Source of the DNA: Rhizobium mongolense subsp. loessense
GTDB taxonomy: Bacteria; Pseudomonadota; Alphaproteobacteria; Rhizobiales; Rhizobiaceae
Length of the DNA: 64,000 bases
Assembly (NCBI RefSeq): GCF_900099775.1
Contig: NZ_FMTM01000004.1
Coordinates: 62,001-126,000 of the forward strand
Direction of reading: 5' to 3'
The notes beneath the pieces were generated by a model. The model made no database searches. It saw nothing but the letters and a program-made list of their open reading frames with translations, and was not told the origin of the DNA. The translations under genes were made by a program, and so were the position numbers. The stretch's first letter is position 1. Each line of letters begins with the position of its first letter. Below, in pieces: positions 51,828-61,041 of the stretch.

Positions 51828-54800
51828 ATGAATCTCGCAACGAGAAAATCACGCCTCTCTGCGACGCTGCTCACCGTATTGGCGTCTTCGGTGGTGATCT
51901 TTGGCGTGGCGCCGGCTACGACGGCTTCTGAAATGCCGCGACAGTTGGCGGCCGAGGCGAAGAAGGCCTATCAGGCCGAGCAGAAGATACTCGCCGACTA
52001 CAGGACATCGACGGAGGCGGGCGCGCTCCTAGACTATGCCCGACTGCTGGCGCGCGGCCGGATCGCCAACGATCACAACCCCCTGAGGGTTGCCGACATC
52101 GACGCGGCCATCGCCGTCTATCGCAGCCTGTTGGCGGCCGACGATGCTAAAGTCAATGCCAAGGTGACGGCGGGGCTTGCCGAACTGCTGCTGCGCAAGG
52201 GCGGTGCGGCAAACGAAGAAGAAGCGCAAGCTCTGCGCGCCGCGTTGCACCCTGCCGAACCTGCCATTCTGGCTCCGTCCGGCGTCGGTGGACAAGAACA
52301 GGATCTTGCCACAGACAGCGAAGCGGCCCTACGCGACAAGATGTCAAAGGGCTCGCTCGATGCGGCTTTCGAGCTGCTTCTGCTTCTCAATCGTCAGAAC
52401 TCCGCCGAAGCCGATACGCTGCGCAGCCAGATTGTGCTGATGGCCAACTTATCGGCACTCGACAGCGACAGCGCGGTTATCCGCCTCGCTGGACGCTATG
52501 CCTCCTCCTTCGATGCGCAAGAGCACCCCGATGTGCTCAAGTCGTTGCTGGAGCTGGCCGCCGGTTACGGCAGCGACAGCGCCGCCGGGATCATCGAGAA
52601 GAACCGGGATGTGCTGTTTTCCATCCTCGGCAAAGACGAACTGCGTCATCTGATCTGGGAGCTCGTCGACGGCGGCTCGAGCCGCGCAGCCGAGCTTATC
52701 GCGTTCGACTTGGTTGATGAGAACGTCTACGGCTTCGACGAGGCGGATTCCAAGTGGGCCGTGTCGATGCTCGACGAGGCCAGAAGCTACCGAGCCAATT
52801 ACCTGATCGCCAAACTCTACTACCAGGGCATCTACGTCGAGAAAGATCTGGCCCGCGCCACCGCTGCTATGGACCGGATGCTGGACGGCGCTGCCGAGGC
52901 GGGACAGGAGCGTCTCGTCGTAGCCGACCGCTTCGCCCGCATTAACCTGCCGGACAGCCTGATCGCAAAATACGCCCTGCCGATCTACCTGGACATCTGG
53001 AAGGGCGGAAGATCGTCGGTCATCGGTCGTCTGGCCCGCATAGTCGTCAGCGCCGAGAAGGCCGGCTACTATGTGACACGGGCGGCGATGCCCATCCCGC
53101 CGGAGGAGCTCGTCGCCGAACTGTCGAACGCCTATGACGCGGGTGACCTTTCGGCAGGCCTCATCCTCGGTGAGATCTTTCGCGAGGGGCGCCTGGTCAA
53201 GGAAGAACCGGCCCGGGCCCAGTCGATCTACGAGCAATTGAAACAGCAGTATGCGGATTCGCCCGAGATGCAGCTCAAGCTGCGCGAAGCGCTTGCCAAG
53301 CTGGTCCGGCAAGATCTCGAAGTTACGCTGAACTATTCGCCCTATTATGCCGAGGTCCGCGAGCTGGCGGACCGGCATAATCTATGGGCGATGAAGGAAT
53401 ATGGCGTGCTGCTGGCCAAGGGGGCGCCGCAGTTCGAAGCCGATCCGGAAGCCGGGTTCACTCTGCTTCTGAATGCGCTGTCGCAAGGCTATTTTTCCGC
53501 CGGCCCGGATGCCGCCGAACTCGCGCTTTCGACCGGCAGCGCCGACAAGCTCAAACGTCTTGCCGATGTCTACGCGAGTTTCGATCCGCGCATCCTGACG
53601 CCGGAAAGCAATGTGCAGCTCGCTAAGATCGATTTTGCGCTCAAGCAGTTCGAAAAGGCCGAGGTCCTGCTGGACACGCCGGAAATGTTGGAGGTGCCCA
53701 CTGGCCGCTTTCTCTTGGTCCAAGTCAGGCGGGCGGCCGGCAAACTGGATGCGGCGGAAGCGCATCGACAAATGAAAGATGTCGTCGTGTCCTTCAAGGG
53801 CGACGATGCCACGCTACTCGACTTCGTTCAGCAACTAACGCAGGAGGATGGCCTTAGCGAAGATTTTGCTGAACCGATTCTGGTTCAGCTGGCACAACTT
53901 GCCGACAGGGGTGACGTCAATGCGATCATCGCAGCGTTCAAGCTCCGCCAGAAATGGCCGTCAAGCCAAGCGTTAAACTTCCGCAAGGTGGTCGGCTGGT
54001 GCAACATCCTTGCCGAACGTGGACAAGGCGGGCCGCTCACGCGCGTCGCCGTCAACGTCAATCCCAAGGTGGTCGGTGACGAGAGCTTCCGCTATCTGAT
54101 CGACACGGTCGAAAGCGCACTGCCGCATCTGCCGACCAACGGCAATCTGCGTATGTTCCTTGCCCGGCAGTATCTGAACGGCCAATACAGGCTCAAGGAC
54201 TTCGCCAAGGCCGACCAACTGACCAAGCAGGCGGCTGAACTGGGCAATGAGGAAGCCCTAAACACTATCGCGACAAATTACTATTTCGGCCAGGATGTGG
54301 AGATGGATCGCGATCGGGCCGAAGCGCTCTATCGTGATCTGGCCTTCATGGGGTCCAACCGTAGCGCATTGGCGCTGGCGCGCAACTATTCCAAGGGACC
54401 GAGCTCGCGCGTCTATGAATCGCGAGCCTTCGCCTATTACATCAAAGCCGCGCTCAACGGGTCCGTCACCGCGATGACGGAGATGGGCCGGAGTTATCTT
54501 GCCGGTGCGGGTGCCGGGCAGAACGAGCAAAAGGGCGTTGCCTGGCTGGAGAAAGCTGCCGAGCTCGGTAACACCGACGCGATGATTCAGCTCTACTACT
54601 ACTATTTCATCAAGAACCCGACCAACCAGAACCCTAAGGCCGAACGTTGGCTCAACGCGCTCGTTGCGGTCGAAGTTCCAGACATGATTTTGCGCAAAGC
54701 CGTTCTGCTCTACGGCCGCGACAAGGACGCCAACAAGGATGAGATCTTTGCCCTACTCGACCACGCCGAGGAGTTGGGCAGCCAGTTCGCGCGGCGCCTG

Positions 54801-54845
54801 AAAAACTCCTACGTCAAGGAAGCCCGTGCAGGAGTTTCGAAATGA
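51828..54845 (+). CDS. Giant periplasmic helical-repeat (Sel1/TPR-like) protein
   Basis: 1005 residues, Sec signal ending near TTASEM, then almost entirely alpha-helical repeats. Sel1-like units are clearest toward the C-terminus: LGNEEALNTIATNYYFGQDV, LYRDLAFMGSNRSALALARN, NGSVTAMTEMGRSYLAGAGA then GQNEQKGVAWLEKAAELGN. It is about twice the size of AlgK and has no lipobox. GGGGAG lies seven bases before ATG 51828. It follows the AlgG gene by four bases and overlaps algX by four (ATGA), so all three are made together. A scaffold for the periplasmic polymer-modifying complex is inferred. Confidence 0.78.
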   Translation: MNLATRKSRLSATLLTVLASSVVIFGVAPATTASEMPRQLAAEAKKAYQAEQKILADYRTSTEAGALLDYARLLARGRIANDHNPLRVADIDAAIAVYRSLLAADDAKVNAKVTAGLAELLLRKGGAANEEEAQALRAALHPAEPAILAPSGVGGQEQDLATDSEAALRDKMSKGSLDAAFELLLLLNRQNSAEADTLRSQIVLMANLSALDSDSAVIRLAGRYASSFDAQEHPDVLKSLLELAAGYGSDSAAGIIEKNRDVLFSILGKDELRHLIWELVDGGSSRAAELIAFDLVDENVYGFDEADSKWAVSMLDEARSYRANYLIAKLYYQGIYVEKDLARATAAMDRMLDGAAEAGQERLVVADRFARINLPDSLIAKYALPIYLDIWKGGRSSVIGRLARIVVSAEKAGYYVTRAAMPIPPEELVAELSNAYDAGDLSAGLILGEIFREGRLVKEEPARAQSIYEQLKQQYADSPEMQLKLREALAKLVRQDLEVTLNYSPYYAEVRELADRHNLWAMKEYGVLLAKGAPQFEADPEAGFTLLLNALSQGYFSAGPDAAELALSTGSADKLKRLADVYASFDPRILTPESNVQLAKIDFALKQFEKAEVLLDTPEMLEVPTGRFLLVQVRRAAGKLDAAEAHRQMKDVVVSFKGDDATLLDFVQQLTQEDGLSEDFAEPILVQLAQLADRGDVNAIIAAFKLRQKWPSSQALNFRKVVGWCNILAERGQGGPLTRVAVNVNPKVVGDESFRYLIDTVESALPHLPTNGNLRMFLARQYLNGQYRLKDFAKADQLTKQAAELGNEEALNTIATNYYFGQDVEMDRDRAEALYRDLAFMGSNRSALALARNYSKGPSSRVYESRAFAYYIKAALNGSVTAMTEMGRSYLAGAGAGQNEQKGVAWLEKAAELGNTDAMIQLYYYYFIKNPTNQNPKAERWLNALVAVEVPDMILRKAVLLYGRDKDANKDEIFALLDHAEELGSQFARRLKNSYVKEARAGVSK

Positions 54846-56257
54846 TGCAAGCCAACTCCTTCAGCGCGGCGCGTTTATTGAGCGTCTTTTCCATAGTCGG
54901 CATGGCAGCTCTTACGTGCGCTCTTTCCGCGGCTTCCGCGTCGGCCGGTGAAATACTCTACAAGTGCGAGGGGCTCGAGGAAAAGTCTCCTCAGACTTCG
55001 ATAGCAGTAAAGATGTATCAAGGTTATGGCGGCTGGTTCTTCCGCGAAGGCGACATGGAGAACATGTATGAGCTGTCTGCGGAAACGCTGGATGCATTCA
55101 CGGACGTGAACGACGCCCTGCGTCATCGAGGTATTCACCTCATTTTGGTGCCGATGCTGCCCCGTGGCGTTGGCGGTGCGCAGTTTATCCCCAACGGCGG
55201 CATATTTTCTGACATGTTCTACGATCCGGCGTTCTCCGCCGAGCAGTTCCGAGCGATGGTTCAGTCTTTGCGCGACGTCGGGATCGATGCAGTCGACATT
55301 ACCAAAATCAAAGACACCAAACCGGATTTCGACTGGAGTACATATTATCTGAAGCGGGACATTCACTGGACGCCGGAGGGTGCGCAAGTTGTCGCCAAGG
55401 CTCTGGCGGAGAAGATCCGTGGCCTAGCTGGCGACATTACCGACACCGTTGAGTTTAAGACCGAACTGACTGGTAAGGCCGCTCCGATACGCTTCAATAT
55501 GGGCAAAGCGCTCAATGAGATTTGCCAAGAGAAGATCCCTCCTGAAAGCGTCACCGGCTATTCGACCAAGCGCAACGTCGATAACTTGGATGCGCTGCTG
55601 ACCGAGGGTGACACGCCGGGCCGAGAGCTCGTCCATGTCGTCGGCACGTCCTTTACGGATGAGCGGATGGATTTCAACTTCAACGGCTTCCTTCGGGAGG
55701 CCCTGAAGCACGATGTATCTGGCTTCTCGATTGCTGGCGGTGGTCTGACACAGTCGATTTACGGCTGGACACAGAACGCCAATGGGTTGGCCAAGAAGCC
55801 TGAAATACTGGTGTGGGAATACTCGGATCTCCAGTCTGTGCTGCGAAGTGTGGAGTATGTTGACGAGACGATCGTTCCTGCAATTGTTGGTGATTGCGAC
55901 GGAAAATTAAAGCTCGCCGAGAAGACGTTTGATGAGACCGATACGGTTGATCTTGATCTGCCTGCGTTGGTTGGCAAGGCATCTGATCATTACCTCGCCT
56001 ACACGTTTGCCAACAAAGCACTGACCGGGTTCCAGTCGAGCTTTAGCTACGCCAATGGTCCCGCCAAGAAGGTTTCCTTCGAAAATCCGTCGCGCGTGAG
56101 CGGACTTGCCAAGCTTTATCAGGCGCTCCCCGGGGGGACGCGGAATGCACCTGTCCATGTTCGCCTCGAGATTGAGGGAGCGGCAAAATCGGCGGGCTCG
56201 GTGAAACTGTGCCGTTACCCAGAACGCATTTTCCAGAATGCGGCAACGTCCAATTGA
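54842..56257 (+). CDS. algX: Alginate O-acetyltransferase AlgX
   Basis: 471 residues (Pseudomonas AlgX, 474). A signal peptide ends near ASASAGE. The SGNH-like catalytic domain has Asp173 and His175 in KRDIHWTPEGAQ and Ser270 in VGTSFTDERMDFNF, almost the same numbering as the D174/H176/S269 triad of Pseudomonas AlgX. A C-terminal carbohydrate-binding-like domain follows. It would place acetyl groups on mannuronate residues in the periplasm. The acetyl donor protein AlgI is not in the window. Start overlaps the upstream stop by four bases. Confidence 0.92.
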   Translation: MMQANSFSAARLLSVFSIVGMAALTCALSAASASAGEILYKCEGLEEKSPQTSIAVKMYQGYGGWFFREGDMENMYELSAETLDAFTDVNDALRHRGIHLILVPMLPRGVGGAQFIPNGGIFSDMFYDPAFSAEQFRAMVQSLRDVGIDAVDITKIKDTKPDFDWSTYYLKRDIHWTPEGAQVVAKALAEKIRGLAGDITDTVEFKTELTGKAAPIRFNMGKALNEICQEKIPPESVTGYSTKRNVDNLDALLTEGDTPGRELVHVVGTSFTDERMDFNFNGFLREALKHDVSGFSIAGGGLTQSIYGWTQNANGLAKKPEILVWEYSDLQSVLRSVEYVDETIVPAIVGDCDGKLKLAEKTFDETDTVDLDLPALVGKASDHYLAYTFANKALTGFQSSFSYANGPAKKVSFENPSRVSGLAKLYQALPGGTRNAPVHVRLEIEGAAKSAGSVKLCRYPERIFQNAATSN

Positions 56258-56274
56258 AGAATGGTGATGAGATC

Positions 56275-56937
56275 ATGAAACGCAAAATCCAAGCAAGCCG
56301 TATTGCAATCGTCTTGGGAGCCTACGTGGGCACCCTCTCGACGCACGTGCTGGCAAACGACGCCGGCCTCTACGATGCGCCGATACCGGCCGACAAAAGC
56401 CTCGTTCGCTTCCTCAATGTGAAGTTGAAGAACGGCGTGAGCCTCGACTTCTCGGGTCAGAAGTTCGACGTCGATCCTGTCGCACTGTCGAATTACCGGC
56501 TGATCGCAAACGGCTCCTATAAGATTTCCGATGATTCAAGCTCCACCGAGGCTAAGCTTGAGCCCGGCAAATTCTACACCGTGGCGGTCGGCGCGGACGG
56601 CGCCGGGCAAAAAGGCATCGTGGTTATTTCCGACAAGGAGGTCGAAAATCCCTCCAAGTCAGCTTTGAGCTTCTACAATTTCTCGACAAAGCCGGCCAAC
56701 CTGTCGCTGCTCCTCAACGGCGACAGCAAGGTGCTGTTCAAGGATCTTGCGCCGGCCGCCATGGCATCCAAGGAGCTGCCGGTCATCGACATCGGCTTGG
56801 CAGTCTCTGAGGGGGACAGGAAGGTCACCGAGCTAGAGAAGGTTTCTCTGACCGCTAAGGACAGACAGAACGTCGTCGTCGTTGAGACGCCGAACGGTCC
56901 GGCCGGTTTCCTGGCAGCGACGGGCATCGACCGATAA
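56275..56937 (+). CDS. algF: Alginate O-acetylation protein AlgF
   Basis: 220 residues (Pseudomonas AlgF, 216). A signal peptide is cut after HVLA, followed by the family start NDAGLYDAPIPADKSLVRFL and the two-domain beta-rich body (LSNYRLIANGSYKISDDSSS, PGKFYTVAV, SALSFYNFSTKPANLSLLLN). AlgF is a periplasmic partner of AlgX/AlgJ in O-acetylation. The frame is open 22 codons upstream, overlapping algX, but ATG 56275 starts directly at the signal peptide. It lies 17 bases after algX. Confidence 0.88.
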   Translation: MKRKIQASRIAIVLGAYVGTLSTHVLANDAGLYDAPIPADKSLVRFLNVKLKNGVSLDFSGQKFDVDPVALSNYRLIANGSYKISDDSSSTEAKLEPGKFYTVAVGADGAGQKGIVVISDKEVENPSKSALSFYNFSTKPANLSLLLNGDSKVLFKDLAPAAMASKELPVIDIGLAVSEGDRKVTELEKVSLTAKDRQNVVVVETPNGPAGFLAATGIDR

Positions 56938-56961
56938 TTTCGAAACAGATGGGGCACGAGA

Positions 56962-59829
56962 GTGGGGACGAGTAGAGTGCGCAAATTTCATTTTCATCAG
57001 TCTTTAGTCGCTGCCGTCGCGGTCGTGGCCGCTTCGGCCGGGTTTGCGACCGCAGTCCGAGCCGACAATCCGGCAATTCCGCTCGACCCTCCGAATCTCG
57101 ATTACAAGGCTGTGTGCAAGCCTGTAACCAACCAGGCGGCGCGCGTGAAGCTCGACCGTGATTGGACGAAGGGGCCCATCAGCGACATCAACCTGCCATC
57201 GCAGGATGTCGTTGCTCTTGCCCTCGAATACAGTCGGGGCAGCGAGCGGGTGCAGAAGTCGCCTGCCGTGGCCGAAGAACTCTTGCGCGCCGGCCTGAAG
57301 AAATATCCGGCTCGCCGCGACATCTTCCTCATTCCGCTTGCACGCGTGCTGATGGAGAACGGCTCAACTGTCGACGAAGTTCGGGAAGCAGAGTCCTATC
57401 TACTCGATGCCTATGGTTCGGGCAGCACCCGTGCGGCTTTCGTGCTGGGCCAGCTCTATGGCGACGATGGCCCGAGCGAGATGCGTGATCTGAGCAAGTC
57501 GCGCTTCTACCTAGAAAAGTCGGCGCTGGCATCCGACCCGCAGGGGATGATCGAATATGCGCGCATCATCACTCTCGACCCGCAGGCTGCGGACGATCAG
57601 AAGAAGAGTGCGGTGACCAACGCCCTTCTCGGGCTCGTGGCGCAGGTCAAGCAGGGCGATTGCTCGGCCCTGAACCAGATCGGCTTTCTCTATCTGCGCG
57701 GCAACCTCGTCAGCAAGGAGGTCGAAACCGCGCTCAAGTGGCTGGAAGCCTTTGCTAAGACCGGTGATCCGAAAACGGCGCAGAACCTGGCCGAACTTTA
57801 CCGCTCGAACCAGATCGACCAGATCGACATCCAGAAGTCGGTGAGCTATCTCAAGCAAGCCGCCGAAGGTGGAATGTCGTCGGCCCAGTTCAGCCTCGGC
57901 AAGGCTTATGCGACCGGCATCTCGGTGCCGCAGGACCTCACGCTGGCTGTGAAGTATTTAGGCGCGGCCGCCGAGGCCGGGCTTCGCCCGGCAGACGAGT
58001 GGTTGGCTCGAATCTATTCGGGCGAATTCGGCGGTGACCGCAACGACGCGAAGGCGAAAACCTATTTCGAGCGCGCCATGCAAGCCCCGGACCGTTCGGA
58101 AGATGTGCCTGTGCAATATGGCGAGTTTCTTGCGAGCAGTGGTGCCTCAAAGGACGACATCGAGAAGGCGCTGAAGATCCTGCAGGCCGCGGCCGCGGCT
58201 GGCTCCTCCGATGCCAGCGACGAGATCGGCAAGATCTACCTGGAGATGGGCAGGAAGGATCCCAACTACCTGAATAAAGCCATGCAGTTCTTCAGCGAAG
58301 CTGCCGCGGCCGGGAATTCTGACGGTGCGGCGAAACTCGCCGGCATGTTCGCCTGCGGACAGGGCGCGCCGATCTCAGTGGAATTGGCAAACGACTGGCG
58401 CCACAAGGCGGCGATCTTCGGGTCGGTCTATTCGATCTATGTCACAGGCCTGAACATGCTGACCAAGGCGGACGAGGCTGACCGCGCCAAGGGTCGCGTT
58501 TATCTCCAGCAGGCGGCCTTCAAGGGCAGCCCAGATGCAATCGGCTATGTCGTCGCTCGCTGGGAGACCGGCACCAACAGCTTTGAGCAGAATCCGGAAG
58601 CTGCGCAACGCCTGCTCCTTTTCGTCTCCTCGCTGCAGGACAAGGAGCAGCAGCGCCTGGCGCAGTTGTCGATCATCAGCAACCGCTTCGACGTCGCGAC
58701 CAAGCTCAGCGACAAGCTCGTCCAGATCGCCTCCCTAGATCCGGTGATCGAGTCAGGTGATCCGGATGCGCTCATGCTGAAAGCCCAACTCTTGCAGCGA
58801 GCCGGGCAAGCGACGCCGACGACGCTCAACGACATCTACAAGAAACTCGCCGAAATCGGCGATCCGCGAGGCATGCGGGAATATGGCAAGATCCTTCTGG
58901 CGGACTTGGCACAGGACTCTGCAGCCGGGCGCGCATGGCTGCAGAAGGCGGCCGATGCCGGTGACTTCAAGGCGAAGATCTCGCTCGTCGATCCTGGCGA
59001 CCCGAACGCGCTACAGGATCTGGCAAAAATGACCGCCGCGGGCGAGGCGTGCTCGGTCGATGCCATCGTTAACGTGGCTCGTGTCTATTCGACGTTGCCT
59101 GATCCTCAGGCAAAGACCTTGGCACGCTACTGGCTGTCGTTGGCCGAGAGTATGTCCGATCAGGATGCCGACGACTTGTACGCGGTCGGCGCAGCCTTCC
59201 GCGATGGCGTGGACGGCGTGGACAACCGCGCCAAGGCAGAAGGCTTCTTCCTGCGTTCCTATGCGCTCGGACGCATCTCGGTCCTACGTGACTTGGCCGA
59301 AGGCCATCTGCAGGGCATGTGGACCGCTTCCTCCACCGAAAAGGCCAAGGAACAGCTGCTTACGCTCTATGCCTCCGGCGACAAGGATGCGGCTAACAAG
59401 CTGATCAGCGAGATTGCCGACGAACGCATCGCATCGACGCCGGCCGAAGTGAACGAGCTTCTGATTTTCCTCGGGCCGGACATCAGCGCTCCAGGCAAGT
59501 ATCTGCTGAAGATCGCGCGCCTCAATATCGACGGCAAGTTGGGGAGGCGGGATGATGCCATGGCCATTCGTTGGTTGACAGTTTCGGCTGGGGCCGGAGA
59601 GCCATATGCCATGTATCGCCTCTACCAAGCCTATTTCTTCGGCAACGGCGCGGCAAAGGATACCACCAAGGCATTCGACTGGCTGACCAGGTCGGCGGAC
59701 GCCGGCAACTCCAAGGCTGCCCGCGAGTTGGCCGTCGCTTACAAGGTCGGCGTTGTCGGACTGGATCCCGATGCTGGCAAGGCTGCTTATTGGGACAGCA
59801 AATACAAGGCCCTGTCCACGGCGCAATGA
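56962..59829 (+). CDS. Second giant Sel1/TPR-like periplasmic protein
   Basis: 955 residues, signal peptide ending near ATAVRAD, then Sel1-like repeats along the whole length: LLDAYGSGSTRAAFVLGQLY, YLKQAAEGGMSSAQFSLGKA, YLGAAAEAGLRPADEWLARI, WLTVSAGAGEPYAMYRLYQA and WLTRSADAGNSKAARELAVA. These helix-loop-helix repeats mediate protein assembly. The GTG at 56962 has GGGG seven bases upstream; GTG 56977 is an alternative that shortens the protein by five residues. It lies between algF and algL and has no counterpart in the Pseudomonas operon. Related in style to, but not a simple copy of, the protein at 51828. Confidence 0.82.
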   Translation: MGTSRVRKFHFHQSLVAAVAVVAASAGFATAVRADNPAIPLDPPNLDYKAVCKPVTNQAARVKLDRDWTKGPISDINLPSQDVVALALEYSRGSERVQKSPAVAEELLRAGLKKYPARRDIFLIPLARVLMENGSTVDEVREAESYLLDAYGSGSTRAAFVLGQLYGDDGPSEMRDLSKSRFYLEKSALASDPQGMIEYARIITLDPQAADDQKKSAVTNALLGLVAQVKQGDCSALNQIGFLYLRGNLVSKEVETALKWLEAFAKTGDPKTAQNLAELYRSNQIDQIDIQKSVSYLKQAAEGGMSSAQFSLGKAYATGISVPQDLTLAVKYLGAAAEAGLRPADEWLARIYSGEFGGDRNDAKAKTYFERAMQAPDRSEDVPVQYGEFLASSGASKDDIEKALKILQAAAAAGSSDASDEIGKIYLEMGRKDPNYLNKAMQFFSEAAAAGNSDGAAKLAGMFACGQGAPISVELANDWRHKAAIFGSVYSIYVTGLNMLTKADEADRAKGRVYLQQAAFKGSPDAIGYVVARWETGTNSFEQNPEAAQRLLLFVSSLQDKEQQRLAQLSIISNRFDVATKLSDKLVQIASLDPVIESGDPDALMLKAQLLQRAGQATPTTLNDIYKKLAEIGDPRGMREYGKILLADLAQDSAAGRAWLQKAADAGDFKAKISLVDPGDPNALQDLAKMTAAGEACSVDAIVNVARVYSTLPDPQAKTLARYWLSLAESMSDQDADDLYAVGAAFRDGVDGVDNRAKAEGFFLRSYALGRISVLRDLAEGHLQGMWTASSTEKAKEQLLTLYASGDKDAANKLISEIADERIASTPAEVNELLIFLGPDISAPGKYLLKIARLNIDGKLGRRDDAMAIRWLTVSAGAGEPYAMYRLYQAYFFGNGAAKDTTKAFDWLTRSADAGNSKAARELAVAYKVGVVGLDPDAGKAAYWDSKYKALSTAQ

Positions 59830-59835
59830 AGAGCG

Positions 59836-59868
59836 TTCCAGCCTCGGTCGTGAAGATCGAGGCTGGAA
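59836..59868 (+). promoter_or_regulatory. Strong intra-operon hairpin before algL
   Basis: TTCCAGCCTCG (59836-59846) and CGAGGCTGGAA (59858-59868) form a perfect 11-bp stem with an 11-base loop, seven bases after the stop of the Sel1 protein and 18 before the algL ATG. No T tract follows. It may act as an attenuator or RNA-stability barrier that lowers lyase output. Confidence 0.6.
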
Positions 59869-59886
59869 GCGAGACGACGCAACGAA

Positions 59887-61008
59887 ATGAACCGAGTACA
59901 TGCAATGGTCGAGCTTTCGAGATTTAGCCTCTTGGCGAGTGCCTTTATCGTGGTGGGCACAACGCAGGCCGTTCAGGGCGCCACATTGACGGTGCCCTTC
60001 GAGCTGGCGAGGCATATCGCGAAGAACAATGGCAAGAAGACCTGCACGGTCAGCCCGCCGGCACCGGTGATCTCGCTCAGTCTTTCCAGCATCTATGAGG
60101 ATGACGACGAGAGCCACTCGACGATCGATCCGCAACACAAGGAACGTTACGACAAGGCGATATCCCAGACGCGCCAGTTCGCTGCATTCGTTACAAAGTA
60201 TGCGAGCAACTATACCGAGACAGATGGTAACCGGCTGGATGCGGCAAGCTGTGCCCTGAAGGCGCTGGACAGTTGGGCGCGGGCCGATGCGCTTTCGGAT
60301 TTGAAGACGCGCCAGAGCTATCTGAGCACGACGCGAATTTTGGCCGGCGCCGCCCTGGCCTATGTTCAAGTTCGCCCTGCTGCGGCGCTGCTCGAGTTCG
60401 ATACCGGTGCCATCGAGAAGTGGCTTGGCAGTCTCGCCGACCGGACGATCCCCGTCTATACGGAATCGGGCGAGCGCAACTCTAACAAACAGAATCATCG
60501 CTACTGGGGCGGGTTTGCCGTGACCGCGGTCGGAGTTGCGATCGGGCGCAAGGACTTCCTGGATTTCGGTTTCGAGAGCTACAAGCTGGGCGTTTGTCAG
60601 GTGACGGCCGACGGCGCGCTGCCTCTCGAACTCATGCGCAAGAAGAAGGCGCGCGACTACCACCTTCATGCCGCGGGGCCTCTTGTGATGATGGCGTCGC
60701 TTCTGCAGGCCAACGGATACGATGCGCTGTCGCAATGCGACAACGGCCTGGAGAGACTGGCGCACTTCGCCTTGGGTTCAATCAACGACCCGTCGAAGAT
60801 GGAGATGCTGGCGGGAGAACCGCAGGTCAATCTGCCGCGCGACAAGAACGGCCTGATCCGTCCCGATCGCATCGCCTGGCTGGATGCCTACCTGCATTAT
60901 TATCCAGAGGACAGAAAGGTTTACGGGAAGCTGTTCGAAGGGGCGTTGTTCTCCTCGAATCTCGGAGGACGCGTCAGCGTTCTCTACAACGTATCGGAAC
61001 GAGACTGA
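59887..61008 (+). CDS. algL: Periplasmic alginate lyase, PL5 (AlgL)
   Basis: 373 residues (Pseudomonas AlgL, 367). The signal peptide LSRFSLLASAFIVVGTTQAV is cut near VQGAT. The (alpha/alpha) barrel has the catalytic Asn-His in NKQNHRYWGGFAVTAVGVAI and the downstream LPLELMRKKKARDYHLHAAG then PL, containing the conserved Arg/Tyr. It would degrade polymer that escapes into the periplasm, as in Pseudomonas. ATG 59887 gives seven residues before an internal Met that could also start. A paralogue lies outside the operon at 39603. Confidence 0.88.
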   Translation: MNRVHAMVELSRFSLLASAFIVVGTTQAVQGATLTVPFELARHIAKNNGKKTCTVSPPAPVISLSLSSIYEDDDESHSTIDPQHKERYDKAISQTRQFAAFVTKYASNYTETDGNRLDAASCALKALDSWARADALSDLKTRQSYLSTTRILAGAALAYVQVRPAAALLEFDTGAIEKWLGSLADRTIPVYTESGERNSNKQNHRYWGGFAVTAVGVAIGRKDFLDFGFESYKLGVCQVTADGALPLELMRKKKARDYHLHAAGPLVMMASLLQANGYDALSQCDNGLERLAHFALGSINDPSKMEMLAGEPQVNLPRDKNGLIRPDRIAWLDAYLHYYPEDRKVYGKLFEGALFSSNLGGRVSVLYNVSERD

Positions 61009-61041
61009 CACTTAATTGCGTTTTGCTTCAAGGAGGCTGGT

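Noticed and set aside
59284..60765. 493-codon minus-strand open frame across the Sel1 protein end and algL
   Set aside because: Crosses two real genes on the other strand and has no domain or start site.
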